A stretch of 64,000 bases of DNA from Cristatella mucedo (taxonomy: Eukaryota; Bryozoa; Phylactolaemata; Cristatellidae), in NCBI GenBank assembly GCA_009760855.2, contig WPIO01000029.1:3681001-3745000 (forward strand). Direction: 5' to 3'. Below the pieces are notes generated by a model that saw only the letters and a list, made by a program, of their open reading frames with translations, did not search any database and had not been told where the DNA came from. The position numbers and the translations under genes are program-made. Below are positions 49,801 to 63,212 of the stretch, one piece after another. The number at the start of each line of letters is the position of its first letter. The first letter of the stretch is position 1.

Positions 49801-52800
49801 ACATGGATAAATTCCGGCTTCTCGTCAGCATGACGAGGAAGCTGTTCTCCTTCGTGAAAGGCCAGTGCTGTGCCGAGAGTGCAGACAATCCTGCGAATCA
49901 GGAGCTGTTGCTAGGAGGTCATCTCTACTTGATAGTGTTAGCGGTAAGTCGCCACTGTGGCGGTTCGTCGTTTTGTGAGCGGTGCTTGTAGTGTCTTCGA
50001 CGATTAAACATTTTTGTTTTGCTTGTTGCATCCCAAGGAAAAAATGGAGGGCTGGCTGAACTCCATTCGCACTTTTGTTGAGCGGAAAGCAAAGCAGCAA
50101 CCGGATTTAACATTTACTTTTGGTGAGTCGGCCCTGCATTTCAGCTTCCCATTTTAAAGCATTGCATGTAGCAATGTTTGGTGGTTACTGTTTATTGACT
50201 GCCATTATTAGCCACCTTACATGAAGCTTGCAAGTCGGGGCAGCTGCACGAGGTTACCCGACCCATGGAGTATTTGATGGCCACTGGAAACCTGATCTCA
50301 CGGACCGGCCTTGGCCTAATGCAGGTGAGGTATTCAGTATGTGTGTGTGTGTGCGTGTGCGCGTGCGTGTGCACACCTGCGAGCTCCACGACAAGTAGTG
50401 TGATAATTCGCATAGGGATCACAGTCAGCACGGCATGTCTGTCGTCACGTGCATATAAGTGGAAGTGTCAGTGCTGCAAGCTGTAGCCGGCGATACTCGT
50501 CGTGGGCTCGCCGTGCTTTGCTTTTGAATGTTTTTTTTCCTTACTTTGCCCGACCCGTTTACCTCGGGCTTCCCTGTGGTCACGATGAGCGTTTAGGAGC
50601 TGGCGGACTTGAAGCGAGCAGCACTCGCAGAGGGTGAGGAACTAGTCGGCTGGGAGCTACTTACTCCCTCGTTCTCCACGCCCCTGCGTCTGCTGTTTGT
50701 CTGCTGTTTGTCTGCTGTTTGTCTGCTGTTTGTCTGCTGTTTGTCTGCTGTTTGTCCGCTTTGTGGCCTGACGTTTCGTCGAGCTTTTTTTATTTTATTC
50801 GAGAAGACCTAGTTTGGCAGCCACTGCCAGCATTTGCAGCTCGTAGCTTACTGGCTTCTGCAGGCGACTGGTCTGACCGTGGTAGCAGACAAGCTCAACT
50901 TCCTTCGCTACATGTCACATTTTCGCTGTGTGCACAGAGGCGCTTTCTTCACGGAAATGCGGACGACGGCCGTGCGCCGCCTCCTGCCCGAGGCCTGGGG
51001 TAGGTGGCGAGCTGTACTCTCGTGACATGCTGTCGCTATGCCACACTGCTAGTACTAGTTGTCTATATTCTTTCGCCGCGCTGGGTTGATGCTGCTCATG
51101 CATGCTGCAAATGTAACTACCGGCAGTGATTTAACCAAGACGTTTCTCTATATACCAATAGCTCGATGGTGTGGGCAAGGTATGCTGTTGTAAATGCATT
51201 TAGTAGCTGCAGAGCTAAAGTCTTTCGAGCAAAGTATCGAGTGGTTGAATAGGCATCAGACCTCACTGCTGCTTGACAGAATGCCGATCGAATTAGTGCC
51301 TCAAAGCACGCTGTTAGCAAGTCGCTAAGAAGCACCGCCGATGGATGCAGGCATGCTGCCGTTATGTATGTATCTTCATCTATAACACCTCAAAGCCACA
51401 CAGACTACGTGGCTGTTATGCAGGAGAGTTTTGTCTGTAGCACTCACAGCCTTAGTGGTTTTTGTTACTCATTCGGTAGCCAACAGACTTGATCTCACTC
51501 AACAAAGAAAAAGTGAGAAGCATAGCTGAGTCAGGAGAGCAATTGAGTTAGTGAGTAGCATGGAAGTAGCAGCTCAGGACGGCTGGAAAGGATGTGCCAT
51601 AGTCGGCAGCAGGAGAGTAGTTGTTGCATATAAGAATCGTGGAAGTGAGTTCCACAGTCTAGGACTTGCAGAGCAAAAGCTTATGGTGCCAACGGTCCTA
51701 AGCAGAGGAACGGAACAGCTAATATATTGTTCATACAGGACCTGAGAGCACGAGGAGGCTGAAACTGATGCAGCAGTTCAGCTAGGTATGGAGGAGCCAA
51801 GTCATGACGAGCCTTGTGGGTCGGAGTAAAAACTTTGTTCTGCCGGATATCAGAGTAGGGCAGTGATTTTATATCTCCCATACCTCCCACACTTCACTAT
51901 TAGTATGCCACCGTATTTCTGGCTTTATATAATTGGGCAATCGATATTTTTATGCACAGGAAGCTGGCAGATGATTGTACCGAAATGGCAATGCTTTTAG
52001 CTACCTTAGATAAGTGCAGTCTATAACCATCCCAATTCAGGAACTGCTCATTTTGGCAGGCATAATCGAGGTCAGATTATTACCGGCATGTGCTTCAATG
52101 AGTACCTATGCCCCACCTCGCGTTGCCGTCAACCGGAGCCTTCCGTTTTTTTCTCCTGATCGAGATCTGCTTAGTTTCAGGCTTAGCTTCGGCGGTTGCC
52201 TACTGTTTCTGGCTAGCGCCAGCCTCACTCGTGCGTTGTAGGCTTTCTTTGCCCGGTCCACACTCCTGATGGTGCACCCTGTGGCCTGCTGAATCACATG
52301 AGTGCATGGTGCGAGGTAAGCTGGCTGATCGAGGTCGTGGCGCTGATGCCAGCATCCGGTCATTTCTTGCTGTCGGTCACCGCAGTGGGCTGCTGGAGCG
52401 CTCGTGAAGTCACCCTTGCTCATTTGCAGCCTGTCAATACGGTGGGATCCACTGCAACGTTGCCCAAGTTGCTCTGCAGCCTCGGCATGACGAGCTGCAA
52501 CGCTCCGCTGCCTCCTCTGCCTTCCAGCGGCGACGACGATGCTGCTTCACCATCGGACCGCTGGTACGAGGTGATACTTGATGGTCGCGTGCTTGGCTGG
52601 CTGCCCGACGACAGAGCGCCGATAGTTGCCAACACGCTGAGGCTTATGAAAGTCAAGGGCTTGGAGAGGGTAAGCTGAGTGGGCAGATGAGTCGGTTGTC
52701 CTGAGAAGGTTTCGGATTCTGCATTCGTGGAACTGCTACCGCAGGCACTCACCCAGCCGCAGGGCTGTTGTCACTTGTTGGCTACGTTGAGCTTGGTTGG

Positions 52801-55800
52801 TCATTGCGTGTAAATAAAATCGGGTACCACATTTCATTCGATGCAGCTGGATCCCTGGCTCTTTCGTGTAGAAACCTATAGCAATCGATATAGGCTGGGC
52901 TGAGATGTGTTGCTAGCACCGAGGCAGAGTGCCTTCCAGGAGTTTGTGATGTGTCACGCATGCTCAGAGTGGCACTTGTCTGCAAGCAGCAGTGATACAA
53001 CTGATGTGAGGATGTAACATCTTGTGTATCCCTAGCTGCATAAGGATACCGATTTTGAATTTTTCCAAGTGCCAACCTCGTTTAAAAGTTTAAGGAAAGA
53101 CCAGCTGATTCAACAGCCTCATTTATAGGTTTATAGTAGTGGTAGGAGACTATCACCCTCCATGCTTGCAGTGGGCAATACAAAAATTGCCTCCTGCAGA
53201 ACTCGAACCTGTGGCCTTATTCATGAAGTTCTAGCACTTCATGATCTCATCTTATCCATTGCCTCTTTATTGCAGTAGTCGGTCGGATCACTCGGTTTCT
53301 TATTCTGCTGCTTTGAGTCGTGGCTTGTGCAATGTGCTGTGACCACGACCTTTATAATCCCTCTTCACTGGTCTCCTTTTGATCTAAGCCTACCGACATC
53401 ACTGTTAGCTTTATAGAGTTTTATCTCTTGATCATCCACTGAAAGTGAAATTCGAAAGTTTTAGACACCAACAAGTTATGCTGACTGTCAGCTTGAAGGT
53501 TTCGGTGCAGTCTCAATGCCAGGGACTAGTGTTAGGCCGTGTGCTCACGTGGGAATACTAGTTAGCATAGATGCTTTGAAACCTGACAATGAGTAGCGAC
53601 CATCTGTCGGGATTCCCGGTCATGCTAGGGCAAGAGAAAAGTACACACGGTCAATCTTTATTGTTAATAGTGCAGTAGAGCTTAAAACATATTTTTTTTC
53701 TGGTAAATGGTACTTACTATGCCTTGCATCGTTTTTCTGTCCAGGTGCCTCCGTTGCTCGAGATCGTACTTGTTCCCAAGTCCGGAGTGGCCAGTCAGTA
53801 CCCTGGTCTTTACCTGTTTACATCATTGGCTCGAATGATGCGTCCCGTGAAGAACCTGCAAACAAACTCAGTTGAGTATATCGGCACTTTTGAGCAGGTG
53901 TACCTCAACGTCTGTGTCTCAAAAGATGAAGTACATCCTGGGGTAAGGAGTCCTCATTTGTGCTCAATTTCATGACTTAACATTGCACCCTCGAAGCATT
54001 TATTGCAAACTCAGGGTATCGCATGGTTTGTTGATGTTCCACTGTGTGCGTGCTACTATTCTGCCGAGTCTCGTGGAGCCTGGGTTTGTATTCTTTTAGT
54101 TTTCTTCTGATTGACAAATTTCTATGGTCTAAAAATATTTACTGAGCTGCTGACCTCGTAGCCGACTCTTTCTTATTTGCTGGAGCTAATAATATGCTGT
54201 AATAATTTGACTAGCATCCATGTACAATTATATTAAATACAATCCCAGTACAATTCCAGGTTGTGTATTGCAGTGCCCGTTGAGTTTTACTTGGTATCTT
54301 GAGTTCATCACCCTATTATTTATGTATGACCTACTCATGTCTTCCCTCGTAGTTGAGAGGGTTTTTCCGGCAGTGCAGGCTAATCTTGCTAGGTTTTTTA
54401 GTTGGGCATGTGGTTTATTAATTGTTACGTCGTTGGTAGCATATTTTGCATTCAATGTTTTTAAGCAATTCAAGCTTGCCTTCAAACTTTTGACTTTATT
54501 GCTAGTGCATGTGAAATGGACGGCATGTGACCCACCCAATCAATAAGTTCGAATCAGATGTTTCATTGCCTAGTATGTGTGCTAGTTAACGGTAACTCAT
54601 CATTTAAAATACTGACACTTTCATGGTAGTTGAAAGGCCATTATTGGTTTTCGATGCTGTCATTTAGACCTATGAGTTTGTCGGCAGTGTTTTTGCAGAC
54701 AACGTGCAATAAGTGAAGCTCTAAGCTTCACCGCGTTGGATTTCTCTGGCCATCATGGCCAGATATCCTCGTTGCCCAATCATAAAACTTCGTAAAGTTG
54801 TGGCTTTGCCTTTTGATGTTTATTAGCGAATAGCCACTGGTTTCTTATCCGTGATTGCCTACATTTTGCAGTGATTACAGCTTCTGATTTGCTGTCTTAT
54901 GAAGGTCAGGTTTATGTGTCAATCATGCATGTCTTGGTCGATGGCCGCAGTGTGTGTTGTTGACTGCCTTTTAATTCAGGTTTTCGTTCGCTGTTAGTGT
55001 GTGTGTGCTATGAAGGTGGGTGGTATCCCTGTTGATGGAAATTATCAATATCCTAGATAACGACACACGAAGAGATCTATCCATTTGCCATGCTAAGTGA
55101 GGTGGCCAATCAAGTGCCATTTTCAGACTTCAACCAGAGCCCTCGTAACATGTACCAATGCCAGGTATGTTTGTGGACTAGTTCTGGCACACTTGCTTCT
55201 GGTGGTCTCAAGTGTCTTTTTAAATGTGACTTTCTCTTGCAGAGACACACTGTCTGTTGCTAGCTGCCATACATGCACGCGCACACACACGCACGTGCAT
55301 GCATGCACACAATCTCTCACGATCTCTCTCACACAGCTAAAATGTGCCTGTTCCCCTCAGCTTTCTCTGCTCTCTAATGCACAGGTCTTTTTTCTGGGTG
55401 CTTAGCGTGCATATAACAACTCTGCGTATGATTTGTTGCATGTTCTTTTATCAGCTTATCCTTCTAACCAGTGCCCAGGGTGTCTTCTTGTGTGGTTTTG
55501 CATATTTGTCTAAACCGATATTCGTATGTTGTTGCATACTTGTCAACGCATGGTACAGTGCATGTCATTAATCTTTGGTTACTGCTTCTCTTGCAGCGAG
55601 CTGTAAAGCACTCGGATAAAGGTACTCTTAGGGCGTTATGGAAAAGACATTATTATTATTATTAATTTATCTCTCGGCCTGTCTCTTTAACGTTATTCTT
55701 GCTCTCTCCCTCTTGCCCCCTGTCTCTCATTCGTTGTCTATGTGTATCTATTTCTTTACCTCTTTCTTTCTTTTCCTCTTCCTTTGTTTATCTTTCTTCC

Positions 55801-58800
55801 TGCTGCTTTGTTTCCTTCCCTCCCACTTCTCTTCACTTCGTACTGTCAACCGTCACCGTTGTCACTCTTACAACCAGCCACACAAAATCCTAGCAGAATG
55901 GCATCAGCCGCCGTCGGCGCTACTTCGTTCAGGCAATAAGATTTTCTGCACCGCCAGACTTACTAAAGTTGTGCATGGCACACGAAAATATTTTTTACCA
56001 CTCGCCCGAAAACACCTGCTTTTGGTTTTTATGCCTTTAGTAAGACGTCGCCTCTCACTATTCTTTATTACCTACCTTATCTGACCATGCATAGTGGCCA
56101 CAAGCTTACCCCTGTAGCAAATTCCACAGGGCCTGAATTTTACTGAAAAGGCCCCAACTGATCTAGGCCGAATACCTCCCCCATCAACCACCTGTTGATG
56201 TCGTCTCATAAACTTTCTATGGCATTCAGATTAGGTGATTGGCTGGGCCACTGCATTAGCACGACACAATTCGTCAAAAAAAGGTGCTTTATTGGCCTTA
56301 CTGTGGGTTTAGGGTCGATATCTTGCTGCGATATGTAATGATGCCCAAGCAGAGAGCTTGTTTTTCAATCCAGCTTGTTGGGCTACGTGAAGGTATTTGT
56401 GTTGGTCCATAATACCCTGGACTTTATACAGAGCTCCAAGACTTTTCGTGGCAAAGCAACCCCGAAAGTGGCACCGATTTTTCTAGTAGGCTTTAGGCAG
56501 TCGTGCCCGTACGCCTAATCTTCCTTTGTCTAACCCTTGTGCGTCGCTCTTGATTACTAAATGTAGTGAGCTTGCTTACATCAGTTCATAACAGAATTTC
56601 AGTCGCCCTCCAGAGGTCGTAATCGCGGCCGTCTGCTTTATGTCGGCAGGTGAGCAGTGGCTTGCATTTTGCAACCCGTCGGAAGATGCCACCAGTAGTA
56701 AACCTACTTAATAGTAGTAATAAAGTTGTATAATGCCATCAGAGAAATAACTCTCTTTCTAGGCACTTTGCATGTGCTTGTATGGAACCGTATCTTTATC
56801 AATATCGATCCCTATAGCATCTTTGTGTGATCGTGCAAGGTCTCAAAGTATAGCAGTTCTATTGTGAGGTGTAGCCATCTTAGTGGGCTGTCGTCATTGG
56901 CGTTGCGACGCTGATCAGATCGTGCCGCCCGGATTGTCGAACCATTCCCTGTATATTTATTGTTGATTCTGTAGGGTGCAATGAATTTGCCAATCCCAAG
57001 CCGACGTCCGGTTTCACGGCTTCTATGGCCTTGTGGATGCATTTGTGTCAGTTGAGTCACAAGCAAGTGTTTCTCTTTCTCGACATTTTATAGTTACTAG
57101 TTGCCAATCGGGAAGTATAGGTACTGGAAAGACATTGATGTTTTATACTTCCTCCATAAAGTAATGCACAATAATACAGTGCAAGTTGACAATATAAATG
57201 TTAGGAAATCCAGAAACACACACACAGCGCCCTAGGAGAACTGAAATCTCTATTCAGGTGCTTTGCGTATGGCACAGGGCTTGAGCCCACGACCTTGGTC
57301 ATCAAATGTATTCAACTTGACCTCGGTCATTAAAGGCAAGCACCTTACCTTAACCACATTGTCATTTAAAAGGCGATTCTGCCTGCTAAAGCGATTTTAA
57401 GCGTTTTTTGGTAACACGCCTATTAGTTGGACTGCTATAGTCACCGAAGATACTCGTGGATAACTCCCGGCTGGAATTCCCAGCTGCTCAGGGTCTTTGG
57501 TATGTGCCTGCTCGAAGACTGAGAATTGAGGGGGCAGGTTTTTGTAGTAGTGTAAGTAGCACTATCACTTAGACTCCTTTACAATAGTCTTGTTCCACCA
57601 CTCCAAATGTACGAATTGGTCAAATGGAGTAGACATACAACCGGAGACTCCGAATCCACTCGACCGTGACCAGAGCTGACAATGTGGAATTGCTCTTGCG
57701 TGTAGTATGTATTAAATGTAGTATGTATTTAATGTATTGTAGTATGTATTAAAACTGCAAAAAACCACGAGGTTGCTATGTAGGTTGGGCGTTTAAACAT
57801 GGCACCGGTAAGGACTGAGATTGGTTATATTTTAGCGGTTTGCTCCATACGAGCTCTTAAGTCTGCACAGTTGCTGCGGGCTTTAAGTGAGTATTTTCCC
57901 TACCCACCATTAGAGGGCCGGCTTCTTCTGGCTTTGGCGCCTAGTCCAACGTGCCTAGGAAGTGGCACAGCCTCTTTAAGTTAAGCTATCGGTGAGCTGC
58001 AACCTTAAAAAGCATACAACAGGCGGCAGTGTGGCAGTAGACCATGCTCAGGTCGGCCAAGGCAGACGACCCGGCAGGACGACTTTCACCTGCCGGTGCT
58101 GGCACTTCGGCCGCGGAAGACATCACTCCAGGTGCTGTCTTAGTCGCCATCGACCAATACCGGTGCAGTCGTAAGCATAGAGGCAGTGAGCCGGGCCTTT
58201 GCCAGGCATGGCATATTGACGTTGATCACCATATGCAAGGCTTTGCTTATCGGGCGACACAGAAGAGGTCGTCTGAGTCATGGGCCGCGATACCAGGTCC
58301 ACTACACTGCTGACGACTTGAGTCGAGTTCTATGGCCCAACAAGTCGAAGTCCTTGCTTTTCGTTCACAGCAGACGAAGAGTATCCTTAAGATAGTGTAA
58401 AGATGAGATGAAGATGGATGTGATGCACCATGCTGACTGTATCCAGCCAACAGGTTTGACCCAGTGGTTAAGGTGCTCTCCTTGACCCAGGTTCCCGTGG
58501 CATATGTGAAGTGCCTGAATATATATTAAGTTCTCTCAGGGTGCTATCAATGAATTTTATTATGAATTTTATTATTATTTTTATATTAACAGTGAAATTT
58601 GATAGGGAAATATCGTGGTTTGGGGTTGCTTCTGCTCTTCCGGTGTTCCTGCCGGCAGCGAATGGACGGCACTATACTTGTCGGAGCAAGACTTTTGAGG
58701 AGGAGCGTATGTGTGTGCATGTTTGTTTTTTGTGTGCCCGAAAGGCCATTGGTGATTTTAGTCTCATTTACGACTTTATGCTCTCGTTTCAGATGGGTAA

Positions 58801-61800
58801 ACAGACGATGGGTACGCCATGTCATGCCATAGCGCATCGTTCCGACAATAAGCTCTACCGTCTGCAAACGCCCCAGTCACCACTGGTTCGTCCTTACATG
58901 CATGATCACTACGGTGTGGACAACTACCCTCTCGGTACCAATGCAGTTGTGGCTGTCATTTCCTACACAGTAAGTTGAGACAATTGTGCTCGTATTTAAA
59001 AAATAAGTTATGCTTGCAATTAGCTGCTTTGGAGAGAGTGGCCAATCAGTAATATGCTCCCTTATGCTTTAGTATGCTCGATTTCTGACCATATTCTCTG
59101 TAGCCGAAATATTGCCGACAAAGTTTGTAGTGGCTCCTAAGATGCACAGTTGCAAGTTGATTCACAGGTGACCTGGTTGTTTTAGTGTTATATATGTCAA
59201 AAGTGTTCAGAGTACTATAGAAATTGAAGATCCATCAGGTAGCCAGCCACATCTACATTCCAATCTGTGGCAGCATGTATCTAGTATATGGGCTTGCTGT
59301 CCGTAGCATTTAAATAAGCCTTTACAAGTGACTTCCTTTTTAAATGCTTTTTGCAGTGTCTCGTTGCCTTATAAAGCCTTTTGACTGCTTAACGGGTTTT
59401 TCGGTGCTATATCATTGATTGTCCATTCATCTGATAGGTTGCTGAAATGATGAGCTTTCGACCAATAAAACTACGAAAGCCTGATCCATATAGCATGTTA
59501 GGGACATGTGCAGCAATCGGGGGGGGGGGGGGGTAAATGTGGCCCTTTTTGGGTCAGCGGATTCTGTTCACATACTGTATACTATATGTAATGATTATAA
59601 TAATATATTTATATAGCATCCTGAGAGAACTAAATCTGTGTCAATGCTATACAGGATGAGTCAATTTGTTAGTGACAACTCAGTGTCAGCACTATCATAA
59701 ACATTTGTAGTGGCTTCCAGTGGCAGAACTAGACCGCAACCACAGCGCTCGTAACATTGCTAATACCAGCTCACACGTGACCGAATGCGTATCGAAAGCT
59801 GCTTAAGCTGTGAGTGCACCATACAAAACTCTCCTGCGTAATACCCACATAGTTTTTATGGCTTTGTTGAGTTACAGACAGAGATACATCACATCACATC
59901 ACATCACATCATAAAGCAGGTGCCGGTCTAAATTTTAGGCACAGCTGGCAACTTATAGGTGCAGCACCAATGCACGCTGGTATGCCGACGGTAGCGGGCG
60001 ACGGAAGCAATGAAGAGCAAACAGAAGTACCGCACTGTGTGGCGATCGGTCCAGCATCAATAAGTTAGCACTTCTGAGGGCTGTTGAGATCATTTGTCTT
60101 TGCCTCTAGATATTGCAGTTCATGATTAGTAAGGCATGCTTCTCTGGTTTAGCTGCTTTGCAAACCGAAGGTACGCCCCGAGTTTCTGCCGATGTACATG
60201 CTAGTGCAGTACTAAATTTTGATTATCCGATTATTAGCTCTAATGCATCCTTGTAAGGTAAGTTTTCATAGGGAACAGGCACGATTCAAAGGTTTGTGTA
60301 AACAGCATGCCATCCTCACTAGTGTGAAGATGCTATTGCTGCTTTAGTAAAGATATTCAGCTGACACCGGTGCCTTGCTCCCTTTATGATGTGTGCACTG
60401 CTACTGTTGATAGTAGGTGCAGGGCCGTATACTTTCGGGGCTTGCTTCTGTATCCACCCTTTTCCATAATCGTGTGTGCGTGTGCGTGTGCGGTCATTCT
60501 AGGGCTATGACATGGAAGATGCAATGATTATCAATAAAGCATCATACGATAGAGGCTTTTGCCACGGCAGTATATACAAATCCGAGGTAAGTGCTCGACT
60601 GCTGACTGGCCATGAAGAAGCCTCGCCCTTGTTATGCAATATTGATGGTTCAGCTGTCTTCTCAAGGTTTTGAGGTGAGCTCTCACACATGTCGACCGTT
60701 GTATTGAATGTTTATGTTGAATCTCTTTTTCAGTTCATTGACCTACGAGAGCTCACGAAAGACAGAAACGGAAAATCGGTCTCACTTATTTTTGGTATGT
60801 AGAGCATGCAGTCTCTAATTTGGCAGCTGTGCCTCACCACTTCTTAGTTTCAGTTGTAATAACTTTAGTTGCTACTGCCGATGATGTATCGATCTTGCTG
60901 GTCGGCTGTGTTGTCTCTCTTGTAGTGAGTGCTCTGTCCAGCCGATCTTGGTGGTCTGCTTGCTGCACTATTTATAGCGTTAAGCGTATTGCATTCTCAT
61001 CAGGTCCAGGTTCCGCTATCCGAGATCTGTCTAACTAAATTGGTATTTCGTAGTTCTCAGTTGCTGTGCACTGTGTCCAATCCGAGCGGCTCTCAGTATT
61101 GGGACAATGCCACGTGTAAAGCCTTGGTCGTCCCCTCCCATCCCATTTTCAAGCAGAAGATAACTCGTAATAGCCTATGATATATTCTGTGCACGTTTTT
61201 TTGTATTTATTGACTGAGCTAATGAGGTTGGCTCTACCGGGGCCGAATCCTTGTTTTCGGTCGTTCCATGTATACTCGAGAGCGATCCATGCAACCCTGA
61301 CTGACCGAGCCTTGTGCCGTCTTGCTTAATCACGATCTTGGTCGCTTCATTGCCCTCTAGTGGAATTGCATTGCATGATGTAGTCACATTGCGTTGCACA
61401 TTCTTTGTCAGCATTCCAAAGGTGAACCAGTAATGACATTTTGTGCCACACTTTTTGTCTGATAATGGTAGGCTGCAAACCGAATGACAAAGTCTTGCTG
61501 GATGGTAAACTCACACCGGATGGTTTGCCACATGTCGGCAGCTATCTTGAACAAGGGGATCCATATTACAGGTACGTGGTTCACCTGGCAGCTGCTCAGC
61601 TCTGCCTTTGTTTCATCATTGATGTGTTTTGGGAAGCTGTTTGATCCTAGAACAGCATACTCATTAGCTGCCTTTAAAGTGCACACACATCTCCACTTAC
61701 CGGCTTTGCTTGAGCAATGACTATAACTGACGTAGGCACACAAACTAGTCACCTATAGAAGCCCAGTGGTACGATCAGTAGGAATGGTAGCCTCCGCAGT

Positions 61801-63134
61801 CCAGTTGCTCGGCGTTGCTCTAGAATTCATCTAATACCAAGCCTCATGTTTGTATGCTGCAGAAGGTGACTTTTTGTGCTCTTAGTTCCCCCTCACAGAC
61901 CTTCGAATCCTTGGTTTTTTTAAGTAGACCCAATTGTGTCTCGTAGCATGTCTCGAGCCGTGGTAGCCATGTCTGCGGCTGTGTGAAGCCACGATCCCAG
62001 GTGAACCTCTGGGCTGAGTGTGGTGGTAGATTTACATTCCATCCATCATTACTCTTAGTTGGTACCTTACTCACAAATGTTTCTGAGAAGTTACTGCTCT
62101 GCTTGTGTTGGTTTTACATGTAGCTTTCATTCTGTGTGAACCTCGTCTCCTATCAGTAGCCGTAAGCTCGCCGAGGTTCTGTGAAGCCAAAACCCGTGTT
62201 TTGGGTTCACAACAACAGCGTATTGTCACTTCTTTTGTGTCGCTCGAGTCGCACTTAGCCAACTTGTGTTGCCTCTTCCAGTCTTGGATTTGGTTTATAT
62301 CGTTGTTGGTGCTATCCGGTTGCTAATCACTTTATTGGGCAGTTTATCTCGTAGGGGGTCTTGCATTTCGGTTTCGTACGTGGTTCTTATTCTGCCAGCT
62401 TTTGTGGGAGTATAGCTGAAGAGTTCAGGCAGATGTATTTTTTCGAAACACTTGATTTCTTAATAAGGTCGAGATAAAACTTGTGGATATAAGACGGCTG
62501 ATTGTTTTAGGCTCCCCCAATCTATATTTTATCTTGGTCTGGCTGGCAGCTTTTTAGTTATGCGTATATCTGGGGTCGGTGTACAAGCGTTATTTTTTTG
62601 CAGCTACATAAACGTACAGACAGGGGAGGCACGTGTGGAGAAGTACAAGCATCAGGAGCCTGGCTATGTAGACCATATCAAGATTCTGGGCAGCGAGACA
62701 GGCAACGAAGAGCTGCAGAAGATCTGCATAATGCTCCGCATTCAGGTTGGCCTTTACCCTCTGGCTCTTCGCAAAGCCTGTCCTTCGGTGGTTGACAGCT
62801 TATCTGTGAGGCTTCTCGGGCACGCTATGGGCAGCACCTTGCGAGCAGCTTTCTCACTCTGCCGTGCCTGCCAACAGTAGTGGCTGCACGATAATATGTA
62901 CTGGCACTTCTTTTTGTGAACTAAGTACATGCATAGCTGCTTCGTAAGTGTGTGACCATGTAAATGCTCATCTTTGCTCATCAAGTTGGCTATGCAGTAG
63001 CATCCAGTTTCTTTCATGGAATAGATGCTAGGCCTGCATCAGCACACGATTAATATGCAATTTTTATCCCGTTAGCTATACTCAAATGAGATATTTTGCT
63101 GCTTCACACTGATATGTGCACACTTTGCATATTC

Positions 63135-63212
<78 letters not shown>

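Noticed and set aside
50688-50759. CRISPR array
   Set aside because: The 11-bp units are directly adjacent without spacers, in an intron of an animal gene.
56812-57066. 84-codon - frame as an independent small gene
   Set aside because: It is the N-terminal DNA-binding part of the Tc1 transposase remnant.
58445-58500. tRNA gene on +
   Set aside because: Only a tRNA-like head without an acceptor stem, joined to a LINE-type tail; a SINE explains it better. No true tRNA, rRNA or snoRNA gene was found in the window.
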